A DNA stretch of 34,401 nucleotides from NCBI GenBank assembly GCA_947168935.1, contig CAMVNV010000025.1:1-34401 (forward strand), in the 5' to 3' direction. This DNA is from an uncultured Butyrivibrio sp. (GTDB lineage: Bacteria; Bacillota; Clostridia; Lachnospirales; Lachnospiraceae). The notes beneath the pieces were generated by a model, which saw only the letters and a program-made list of their open reading frames with translations, was not told where the DNA came from and did not search any database. Below, one piece after another: positions 8,243-14,531 of the stretch; the stretch's first letter is position 1, and every line of letters begins with the position of its first letter. A program made the position numbers and the translations under genes.

Positions 8243-9094
8243 TCACTCTTCCTCATCAATAAAATTAAAATCGATTTTTCTTATCTGGTGTACATCTATC
8301 GCGACGCATAAGATCACAATGCACGAAAGCAGTAGCAAATACCCGTTCCACTTCGCATAGCTGCCAGCACGATTACTGTTATTATCGACTATATCCATCC
8401 ATGAAAACGGTGATATATATCTGATCCATGGGAAACAATACGCCAGATTCTCTTTGATTATCACCAGACCGGAAAAACACGTACCCGTAATTACAGCTAC
8501 TAGTCCTGAACTCATCAGTCCAACTGTAAACATGATAATTCCTAGTGTTATCGACAATATGATCATTCGAAGCATCACATTTAATGTAGCTTCAAATGGG
8601 GAGAACTGATTTATCAGTAAATATGGAACAGAAATCTGGATATCAAAAACAGTAGCAGCATCAGTGAGCGCAATTGTTTTGTATATCTTCCCCCAGCCGC
8701 TTTCTAATGATATATACGGTAGCATCACCAAAATGCTCATGAGTTCATTGGCAACAGCAATTAAAATACTTACTCCTACGATTTTCGCATATGCATCTGC
8801 AAGCCATCTTTTTCTTCCTTTTCTTATGATCGTATAAATCTCTTTTCTCTCCATAAATGGTACTGAAGAAAAAATGTATGTCGTTATCAATCCATGCGTA
8901 AGCTGCAAATATACATAGCCAAACAGAAATGGAAAAAGCCAGATACTGCTCTTACAGCCGGATTCTATTGATAAAGCCCTTATTCCTGATGTAAAAAAAT
9001 GCATCAGAGCAAATTGAAATAAAAGTGCAATGTATACTTTTGGACAAAAGAAGAATCTATTTACTTCAGATATAAAATGAGAAAATCTAGTCAT
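8243..9094 (-). CDS. ABC-2 type transporter permease subunit
   Basis: Hydrophobic protein of 283 residues with about six predicted membrane segments, for instance VYIALLFQFALMHFF, FGYVYLQLTHGLITTYIF, IVGVSILIAVANELMSILV, MIILSITLGIIMFTVGLM, LVAVITGTCFSGLVII and YLLLLSCIVILCVAI. It ends in a charged cytoplasmic tail. There is no ATPase or enzymatic motif. Its stop is 4 bases before the ATPase gene and its ATG overlaps the stop of the other permease by 4 bases (9091-9094). The three form one transporter with two different permease halves, the LanE/LanG arrangement. Sequence divergence is high, so the family is assigned from topology and context. Confidence 0.8.
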   Translation of the reverse strand: MTRFSHFISEVNRFFFCPKVYIALLFQFALMHFFTSGIRALSIESGCKSSIWLFPFLFGYVYLQLTHGLITTYIFSSVPFMERKEIYTIIRKGRKRWLADAYAKIVGVSILIAVANELMSILVMLPYISLESGWGKIYKTIALTDAATVFDIQISVPYLLINQFSPFEATLNVMLRMIILSITLGIIMFTVGLMSSGLVAVITGTCFSGLVIIKENLAYCFPWIRYISPFSWMDIVDNNSNRAGSYAKWNGYLLLLSCIVILCVAIDVHQIRKIDFNFIDEEE

Positions 9095-9861
9095 CCAATA
9101 TAATCCCTTTCTATTTTTCTCATCATGAGACCTCCAATCAAAAATACTATTGAAGCAGCTAACCCAATCAAAATAAAGATCGTGAAAGCCGGAGACTTCC
9201 AGCCTACATGCTGTTCCCAGAATATATCATACAGAGTATATTTAGATGTCAGAAACATGGTGATAAGATCACATAAATATCTTCCAATAAATGGAAATGC
9301 AAATACTATCATTCTATTCTTTGCAAACAGCGACACGTATGCCGATAATACAGATAGTATTCCTGATAACAATCCGTATCTAAAACCAGATAGAAGAAAG
9401 AACAATATATAGTGGTGATTATTTAAAAAGAATTTAAAACATGAATAATTAGAAGCAACGTAATACGTCATGCTTTCATCATCGCACCATGGAACAAATA
9501 AATGCATGATCACCGCAAACAAGGTTATTCCAAGGGTTATAATCATCGTACTTGAAACAAAAACAGAAATAACTTTTGAAAAAATATACCTGTGCAAACC
9601 AACATGCATCAACTGGCTTCTATAATAGTTGTTCTTTATATCCAGATAAATCGAATCTGCATACCCATATGCTCCTGCTATCAGAATCAGCATTGCAGGT
9701 ATTCCATACATTATTATCTCAAAAGCATATAAAACATCGATATTAATATTCCTGTCTTCTAATAATGACAATATCAATATGAAACTTGTCGCTATTATTC
9801 CAATAGGCAGTCTGTACGATAATAATATCCTTAGTATGTCTGATTTAAGCATCCTGACCAT
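9091..9861 (-). CDS. Second ABC-2 type transporter permease subunit
   Basis: Membrane protein of 256 residues with about six hydrophobic segments, including LPIGIIATSFILILSLL, IIMYGIPAMLILIAGAYGYA, ISVFVSSTMIITLGITLFAV and FTIFILIGLAASIVFLIGGL, plus a short basic C-terminus (MRKIERDY). The length and topology match one half of a heteromeric ABC-2 exporter. The stop overlaps the start of the next permease by 4 bases, and the start lies 3 bases after the lipoprotein stop, so translation is tightly coupled along the operon. It is not detectably a duplicate of the neighbouring permease by eye. Function beyond transport is unknown. Confidence 0.8.
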   Translation of the reverse strand: MVRMLKSDILRILLSYRLPIGIIATSFILILSLLEDRNINIDVLYAFEIIMYGIPAMLILIAGAYGYADSIYLDIKNNYYRSQLMHVGLHRYIFSKVISVFVSSTMIITLGITLFAVIMHLFVPWCDDESMTYYVASNYSCFKFFLNNHHYILFFLLSGFRYGLLSGILSVLSAYVSLFAKNRMIVFAFPFIGRYLCDLITMFLTSKYTLYDIFWEQHVGWKSPAFTIFILIGLAASIVFLIGGLMMRKIERDYIG

Positions 9862-9864
9862 CTG

Positions 9865-11025
9865 TTACAACTCCTGTGTCCACGGTATTATCTCATCACC
9901 TGTCCTAGCATCGACAAATACCTGTATTTCTGTTTCGCTGTCACCTGATGTTTCGTTTCCTTTTATTATCCATACAGGATACACTTCATAAATGCCGTTA
10001 TTACTTGATAGATCAACGTAGTAAACCAATTCTGCAAGGTCAAATACATATGTACTGTCGCCCAGGATGTCATTGAATTTATCTGAAACCGCGTCAAACA
10101 CAGTATCAAATTCTACGACAGAATCTATCTTTTCTTCATCGGCAAATTCAAACACCTGATCTATATTCAGACTAAAAATACCATTTTCATTTACCATTGC
10201 ATTTATTGGATAGTTCTCAACATCTTCATTAACGAATGTACTAACGTAAGGATAATAAATCGGAACTCCATTAAAAATCTGTCTTAGAGCAACATAATAA
10301 CAGTCATCTTCCTGAGTCCATTGATCTTTATTTTCACTTGGATCTATATTACCGTCCATATCATAATGAACTTCTTCGTTTTGAAGAGTGCTATGATCAA
10401 GAGAATAGCTAACATACTCAAAATCAGAGTCAAACCCAAGTGCTTTTAGGAAATCTCCAATCTGTGAATACGCTTCCTGACGAGATTCAAATGGGAGATC
10501 CTCCTGCGTCGAAAACTTATCTGCATTATAATCGTCAAATTTCTTTTCTATCCTAAATGCAGCTGCATAATTACTGAAATTGCAATCACCACTTAAATAA
10601 TAGAAATTACTACTACTCGGTCCTGATGATAAATAAAAACCATTATATGTATTAGCATAAAAAGTAACGTCATTTGCGTTTCCATATTCATCCTGCATGG
10701 TATATGGATAACTATCGTAGTCTCCTGCTTCTTGCAATAAATCTTCTTCTACCTGTGCGGTATCTATTTTTTGTAATGAAGCACTGTAACTACAAAGATT
10801 ATCCAATGAATCATAGGATATCTCTCCATCGAATGTTACTTTTCCGTCTATATTCTTATACTCAGTCGGGACACTCGCTGTACTAGCCATATTATCAGAT
10901 GATTGAATGGTATTTTGACTGTTATCTATATTTGATTCAGAATTATTGTTTTTAGATTTATTGTTTGCACATCCGATTAAAGTCATTGAACACAATAAAA
11001 GCATTATTACTATCTTATTCTTCAT
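9865..11025 (-). CDS. Secreted lipoprotein of unknown function in the Agr-linked ABC operon
   Basis: Protein of 386 residues with a lipoprotein signal (MKNKIVIMLLLCSMTLIGC, Cys19) and an Asn/Ser-rich spacer to about residue 50. An acidic, tyrosine-rich globular region follows, and the sequence ends in WIIKGNE and a final FVDARTGDEI strand. The ending pattern (a VDARTGEI-like strand) recalls PepSY-like or TcyB-type beta modules seen in other Clostridial lipoproteins, but I do not assign a domain. It follows AGGAG in the leader and sits between the small secreted protein and the permease genes. A surface binding or immunity partner of the transporter is the simplest hypothesis, in the way LanI lipoproteins accompany LanFEG. 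No catalytic signature was seen. Confidence 0.78.
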   Translation of the reverse strand: MKNKIVIMLLLCSMTLIGCANNKSKNNNSESNIDNSQNTIQSSDNMASTASVPTEYKNIDGKVTFDGEISYDSLDNLCSYSASLQKIDTAQVEEDLLQEAGDYDSYPYTMQDEYGNANDVTFYANTYNGFYLSSGPSSSNFYYLSGDCNFSNYAAAFRIEKKFDDYNADKFSTQEDLPFESRQEAYSQIGDFLKALGFDSDFEYVSYSLDHSTLQNEEVHYDMDGNIDPSENKDQWTQEDDCYYVALRQIFNGVPIYYPYVSTFVNEDVENYPINAMVNENGIFSLNIDQVFEFADEEKIDSVVEFDTVFDAVSDKFNDILGDSTYVFDLAELVYYVDLSSNNGIYEVYPVWIIKGNETSGDSETEIQVFVDARTGDEIIPWTQEL

Positions 11026-11048
11026 AGCAGCTCTCCTATTAGTAAATA

Positions 11049-11076
11049 GGGAAATGCAGTCAAACTACATTTCCCC
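11049..11076 (-). other. Intergenic hairpin between the small secreted protein and the lipoprotein genes
   Basis: GGGAAATGCAGT (11049-11060) can pair with ACTACATTTCCC (11064-11075), an 11-bp stem with one mismatch and a tiny loop. On the minus strand it is followed by TATTTACTAATAGG, too poor in T for a strong terminator. It may be a leaky terminator or 3'-end stabiliser that leaves the upstream small genes more abundant than the transporter genes. Confidence 0.55.
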
Positions 11077-11089
11077 GTATAATGATTAG

Positions 11090-11506
11090 TTATGGAGTAT
11101 ATCTTCCAGTAGCTTTTAAGCTTTTACTAATACCAGAAGCGTATTCGGCTTTCAGATAATAATACTGATTTGCCGGAGCAAAAACCTTATATTCTGTTCC
11201 CTCGTTATCATGTACACCTTTAGTCTTCTGGTTGATAGCTTTGGGGTTTGAAGTTATCTTACTATTATCAAGATTAATTGATATTACTTTAATTGTGCCA
11301 AATCCATCAAAAGTTTCATTTGTGACATAGAATCTTTTTTCCCAATTTGCACCACCTGCCTTTTCAGTACGCTTTGATTTGGGGTCCTGATTCTGTCCGT
11401 CTTTTGTTACTGTCAAAGTAAAATTTGTTGTAGCAGCGCTAACCGGAATTGCAAAGAATGTCAGCATTAACATTGCAATAATGATAATCCTACTTGTTTT
11501 TCTCAT
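11090..11506 (-). CDS. Small secreted protein (possibly DUF2712-like)
   Basis: Secreted protein of 138 residues with a Sec signal peptide (basic MRKTSR, hydrophobic core to about residue 20, cleavage after PVSA). The mature part of about 115 residues has no cysteine. It reads as a beta-rich domain: FTLTVTKDGQ, EKRFYVTNETFDGFGTIKV, and a C-terminal FAPANQYYYLKAEYASG then GRYTP. That ending (ANQ, YLxAE, then G-x-Y) reminds me of small DUF2712-type proteins found beside ABC transporters in Firmicutes, but this is memory rather than a search. It could be an effector, a secreted toxin-like or bacteriocin-like protein, or an adhesion factor. The start follows AAGGGAG and overlaps the AgrD-like gene by 17 bases, so the two are co-expressed. 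Confidence 0.75.
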   Translation of the reverse strand: MRKTSRIIIIAMLMLTFFAIPVSAATTNFTLTVTKDGQNQDPKSKRTEKAGGANWEKRFYVTNETFDGFGTIKVISINLDNSKITSNPKAINQKTKGVHDNEGTEYKVFAPANQYYYLKAEYASGISKSLKATGRYTP

Positions 11507-11654
11507 GATAACTCCCTTCTCTTCTTAATTTGCTAGGAATTTTCGGCTCATATGCTTTACCTCTGCACAAAGAATACGCTTTTGTATTAGCATATTTCTC
11601 TGCCAAATATAATACTAATTTGCCTACATATTCCTTTACGTTTTCTTTTTTCAT
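11490..11654 (-). CDS. agrD: AgrD-like cyclic autoinducer peptide precursor
   Basis: A 54-codon gene too short for standard ORF lists. The product starts MKKENVKEYVGKLVLYLAEK, an amphipathic membrane-surface helix. It is followed by SLCRGKAYEPKIPSKLRRE and a charged tail. This is the three-part AgrD plan: N-terminal helix, a core beginning at a single cysteine (Cys30), and a charged C-terminal part with the x-P-K-x-P-x-x-L pattern seen in Clostridial AgrD peptides. The AgrB-like protease encoded 2.3 kb away would form the thiolactone from Cys30, with a ring probably ending at Ala34 or Tyr35 before Glu-Pro. The start has AGGAG 9 bases upstream; an ATG at 11663 sits directly against that site and is unlikely. 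It lies first in the transporter operon, divergent from agrC-agrA-agrB. It has not been tested whether this peptide is processed. Confidence 0.7.
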   Translation of the reverse strand: MKKENVKEYVGKLVLYLAEKYANTKAYSLCRGKAYEPKIPSKLRREGSYHEKNK

Positions 11655-11709
11655 GATGTACATCTCCTATTTAAGTTCGTTATAACGATAAATCTAACAT
11701 AGCATATTA

Positions 11710-11761
11710 ATTATATGTTTTTTGAGACACCGTCCCCAACTACATTTTCGCCGTCCCAAAC
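11710..11761 (-). promoter_or_regulatory. AgrA-type LytTR operator repeats and promoter of the agrD operon
   Basis: Two direct repeats, ACCGTCCCCAAC (11729-11740) and GCCGTCCCAAAC (11750-11761), match at 10 of 12 positions and start exactly 21 bp apart. That is the two-turn spacing of AgrA/LytTR dimer sites. On the minus strand a perfect TATAAT (11715-11710) follows, with no real -35 element (TGGGGA at 17-bp spacing). The proximal repeat overlaps the -35 position, as expected for an activator-dependent promoter. The plus-strand side has AT-rich -10 candidates near 11772-11784 for agrC. The predicted minus-strand start near 11702 gives a leader of about 48 bases that includes a 10-bp palindrome CGTTATAACG (11678-11687). 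Confidence 0.6.
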
Positions 11762-11780
11762 AACAGCATTTTTATATGTT

Positions 11781-11885
11781 TAATAAACCTTTTAGTGATA
11801 CACTAATGGGAAGAAACAACTGGGAGTTAATAGAGAGCAATGCCTATATTGGAATACTTTTGGGAAATACTAATAAACCTTTTAG
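11781..11885 (+). repeat. 15-bp perfect direct repeat flanking the agrC start
   Basis: TAATAAACCTTTTAG occurs at 11781-11795 and again at 11871-11885, 90 bp apart. The first copy lies in the agrC leader and the second inside the first codons of agrC. Flanking bases do not match. It could be a remnant of a small duplication, a regulatory repeat, or chance in AT-rich DNA. Confidence 0.5.
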
Positions 11886-13210
11886 AAAGTTCTTTTTTTT
11901 ATATATTTATTGAAGATAAGATGAAGAATGCTTATCGTTTTACCCAAAAAAGATTTAAGTTAATTATGCTTTTGTATATTTTCTTAGATTCCATTAATAC
12001 AAGTATTTTGAATTATTATCAAATAAGCTATAGTATTTCTTATACAATTGCATTTTTTATATTCTTATTTTTTACTATAATATTTTATAAAGAAAAATTA
12101 TCTTTAAAAATATTCTTTTCAAGCATATTTCTTGCAATCTTATTTGCCTCAGATACTATAGCTACTGCACTGTTACAATTCATATTCCAACCAGAAGTGA
12201 CTGACACATTAGTTGGAGGTCCCCTAAGAATTCCTATAACTTTAACATATCTATCAAGCGTTGCCACTTTTGTATTTTTGTCACATTTTATAAAATGGAA
12301 ATATATATCATTATCTCCAATTGAGATATTATCATATATTGCTTTGTGCATAATCGGATTCTTTTTTGGACAATATATTGTAGCTGTAACAATAAAGTCC
12401 TTTGTCTTATTCAAAGATTCTATTTTTAGCAATGAGCTTGTACTGGTATCTTCAATATACTGTATATTGTTTTTGATATTGCTCATATATATTTATATAT
12501 TAAATTATACAAAGGAACAAAACAGAATATTATTAACCGAAAAACAGCAATTACTACTTGAAGAAGCAGATTATAAAAATCTAATAGAGACAACCGAATC
12601 TTTACGAAGGCTCAAGCACGATATGCAGCATCATCTATCTGCCATTCAATTTTATGCAAACAATAGAAACTATGACGAACTGAATGAATATATTGAAAAC
12701 TACATAGGTTCTTTTGATGAAATAAATAAATTCATATCTACAGGAAATTCTGCGATTGACTGCATATTATCCACATGTATTCCTAAAGCTGAGCAGAAAG
12801 GTATAAAGACATCCTATGCATTAACTGTTCCAGATACTTTTTCCCTTAATCCGATTCTAACATCTTCCTTATTAGGAAACCTATGGACTAATTCAATAAC
12901 TGCTTGTGAGAATCTCATAAAAAACGATAGTTCAATAATTCCATCGATTGATTTTTATATAAAACCAATTGAAAACATGCTTTTAATTAGTATAGAAAAC
13001 ACCTACGATGGTATTTGTAAAAAGGATTCTGCCGGCAATTTTCTTTCGACAAAAACTGGAAAACTAAATGGAACCGGACTTAAGCGTATAAATGAAATTG
13101 TAGATCAAAACGATGGAATAATTGAAATAACTGATCATGACAATCGTTTCTGTGTACATATTATGTTCCCCTTAAAGGAAAAAACAACAAATGAAAATAG
13201 TAATCCTTGA
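11840..13210 (+). CDS. AgrC-like GHKL-family sensor histidine kinase
   Basis: Membrane receptor kinase of 456 residues. The N-terminal half has six or so hydrophobic segments (to about residue 220), the usual AgrC-type peptide-sensing module. It is followed by a coiled linker and a GHKL kinase region. The phosphoacceptor motif is LRRLKHDMQHHLSAI with His260. The N-box is LLGNLWTNSITA, which departs from the common LLxNAIEA, and the G-box is GTGLKRINEIV. The start at 11840 gives the characteristic MPILEYFWEILINLLES opening; GAGAG and GGGAG lie upstream. The gene overlaps the regulator gene by 20 bases. Expected role: sense the mature AgrD peptide and phosphorylate the LytTR regulator. The region is conspicuously AT-rich compared with argS or mutS2. 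Confidence 0.88.
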   Translation: MPILEYFWEILINLLESSFFYIFIEDKMKNAYRFTQKRFKLIMLLYIFLDSINTSILNYYQISYSISYTIAFFIFLFFTIIFYKEKLSLKIFFSSIFLAILFASDTIATALLQFIFQPEVTDTLVGGPLRIPITLTYLSSVATFVFLSHFIKWKYISLSPIEILSYIALCIIGFFFGQYIVAVTIKSFVLFKDSIFSNELVLVSSIYCILFLILLIYIYILNYTKEQNRILLTEKQQLLLEEADYKNLIETTESLRRLKHDMQHHLSAIQFYANNRNYDELNEYIENYIGSFDEINKFISTGNSAIDCILSTCIPKAEQKGIKTSYALTVPDTFSLNPILTSSLLGNLWTNSITACENLIKNDSSIIPSIDFYIKPIENMLLISIENTYDGICKKDSAGNFLSTKTGKLNGTGLKRINEIVDQNDGIIEITDHDNRFCVHIMFPLKEKTTNENSNP

Positions 13211-13916
13211 AGATAATAGAATCGAATATGAAAGAATAAAACAATCTCTTGAAGATTGGGTAGAGAATTATGATATAGAGCTTTCGTTATTGCACTTTGA
13301 AAACGCCGAATCTTTTTTTAACGACCCCAAAAACTACAATCCAAATATAGACCTGTTTTTACTTGATATAGAAATGGGAAATATGAATGGAATAGAAGCC
13401 GCCAAAAGACTTAGGCTTCTAGATTATAAGGGAGATATTATTTTTCTCACAGCTTTCAAGGATTTTGTCTTTGAAGGGTATAATGTCCATGCATTTAATT
13501 ACCTCGTAAAGCCATTAAATAATGATATCTTTTTTAGGTGTTTATCAGAGATTGAAAAGAAGCGCCATTCCAATTGTTATATCTACCGTAACAAACAGCA
13601 AATCACTGTATCTATTCCTTATCATGAAATAATATCATTTTCAGTTAACAGACATTATGTTGATATAACAACCACAAAAACTGTGTACGCACAATACAAT
13701 AACCTAAATACAATTATTAATTCTTTACCGCGACAATTCGTTCAAGTGCATCGCTCATATATAATAAATCTATCTCACGTATTTAAGTTTAGCCAGAATA
13801 AAATATACTTATCAAACGGGAGTACTGTTGAAGTAGGAAGAACCTATCTTAAAAACTTCAAAACACAATACTTACAATATACTACACGTTTTAACAGAAA
13901 TGAGGAATTCCAATGA
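13191..13916 (+). CDS. AgrA-like response regulator (REC-LytTR)
   Basis: Cytoplasmic response regulator of 241 residues. The receiver domain (1-120) has the acidic pair Glu7-Asp8, phosphoacceptor Asp59 in LFLLDIEMGNMNG, Thr87 in FLTAF and Lys107 in YLVKPL. The C-terminal LytTR DNA-binding domain (about 130-235) shows the FVQVHRSYIINLSHV motif and the final EVGRTYLK strand. LytTR regulators bind paired 9-12 bp direct repeats spaced about two helical turns, as found at 11729-11761. The gene overlaps agrC by 20 bases and its stop overlaps the agrB start (ATGA), so the three genes form one translational unit. Confidence 0.92.
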   Translation: MKIVILEDNRIEYERIKQSLEDWVENYDIELSLLHFENAESFFNDPKNYNPNIDLFLLDIEMGNMNGIEAAKRLRLLDYKGDIIFLTAFKDFVFEGYNVHAFNYLVKPLNNDIFFRCLSEIEKKRHSNCYIYRNKQQITVSIPYHEIISFSVNRHYVDITTTKTVYAQYNNLNTIINSLPRQFVQVHRSYIINLSHVFKFSQNKIYLSNGSTVEVGRTYLKNFKTQYLQYTTRFNRNEEFQ

Positions 13917-14488
13917 TGGAAGCATTAGCAACAAAGCTTACATATCTTTTTATTTCCTGGACAAATGAAGAATACTCTAACGAGGATATCGAAATCTATG
14001 ATTATGGTTTTCAGTGTTTTCTCAATTCCATCACTACAGATTTGATTCTTCTATTCTGGGGAATGCTTACACATACACTTTTAGAAACCCTTTGCTGGCT
14101 TATCTCCTTTTGCATTTACAGGCACCACGCCGGAGGCGCTCATGCCAGCACAAGTATAAGATGCATAGCAATCACTTCAATTTTAGGAATATCTAACTAT
14201 TTTATACTCAGAGTAGCTGCTTTTATCATTCCACTGGTAATGATCACGAATATAATATCTTTTTTCATATGTATTATATTAGCACCTGTAAAATCAACCA
14301 AAAAAGCTCTCTCATCATTAGAAAAAAAACAAGAAAAAATGATTTCAGCTACAATTATTGCAATTACTTCTCTTGCATCATGGTATTATGAGAACTCAAT
14401 TACCCTTTCTATTAGCTACAGTTTATTTATAGCTAACGTTCTCATTGTTATAGCTATCATAAAAGACAAGAATAGGGCATCCAACTAA
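13913..14488 (+). CDS. agrB: AgrB-like membrane cysteine protease (autoinducer processing)
   Basis: Membrane endopeptidase of 191 residues that cleaves the C-terminal part of an AgrD precursor and helps close the thiolactone ring. The catalytic motif RHHAGGAHASTSIRC is intact, with His77 and Cys84 at the same spacing (seven residues), and even the same numbering, as the S. aureus enzyme. There are about five to six hydrophobic segments, including ILLFWGMLTHTLLETLCWLI and the C-terminal SYSLFIANVLIVIAII. The start is an ATGA overlap with the regulator, with GAGG upstream; Met2 is also possible. No AgrD gene follows agrB: a terminator overlaps its end. The partner peptide is therefore expected from the divergent gene at 11490-11654. 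Confidence 0.93.
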   Translation: MMEALATKLTYLFISWTNEEYSNEDIEIYDYGFQCFLNSITTDLILLFWGMLTHTLLETLCWLISFCIYRHHAGGAHASTSIRCIAITSILGISNYFILRVAAFIIPLVMITNIISFFICIILAPVKSTKKALSSLEKKQEKMISATIIAITSLASWYYENSITLSISYSLFIANVLIVIAIIKDKNRASN

Positions 14489-14501
14489 CAGGATGCCCTA
14501 T
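14472..14501. terminator. Bidirectional terminator overlapping the agrB stop
   Basis: ATAGGGCATCC (14472-14482) and GGATGCCCTAT (14491-14501) form a perfect 11-bp stem with an 8-base loop. The left arm lies in the last agrB codons. On the minus strand it is followed by TCTTGTCTTTT; on the plus strand the tail is only moderately T-rich. It separates agrB from the convergent GH9 gene. Confidence 0.8.
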
Positions 14502-14531
14502 CATCATTATTAGGTATATATTCTTTTTATC

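Noticed and set aside
11722..11913. Plus-strand 63-codon ORF in the agr intergenic region
   Set aside because: It runs across the operator repeats and the agrC start in a different frame and has no ribosome site.
12085..12486. Antisense ORF of 133 codons inside agrC
   Set aside because: It lies entirely opposite the membrane region of agrC, has no ribosome site and reads as the complement of hydrophobic codons.
14489..14531. A conventional agrD directly after agrB
   Set aside because: Only 43 bases separate agrB from the GH9 gene and they hold a terminator; no ORF fits.
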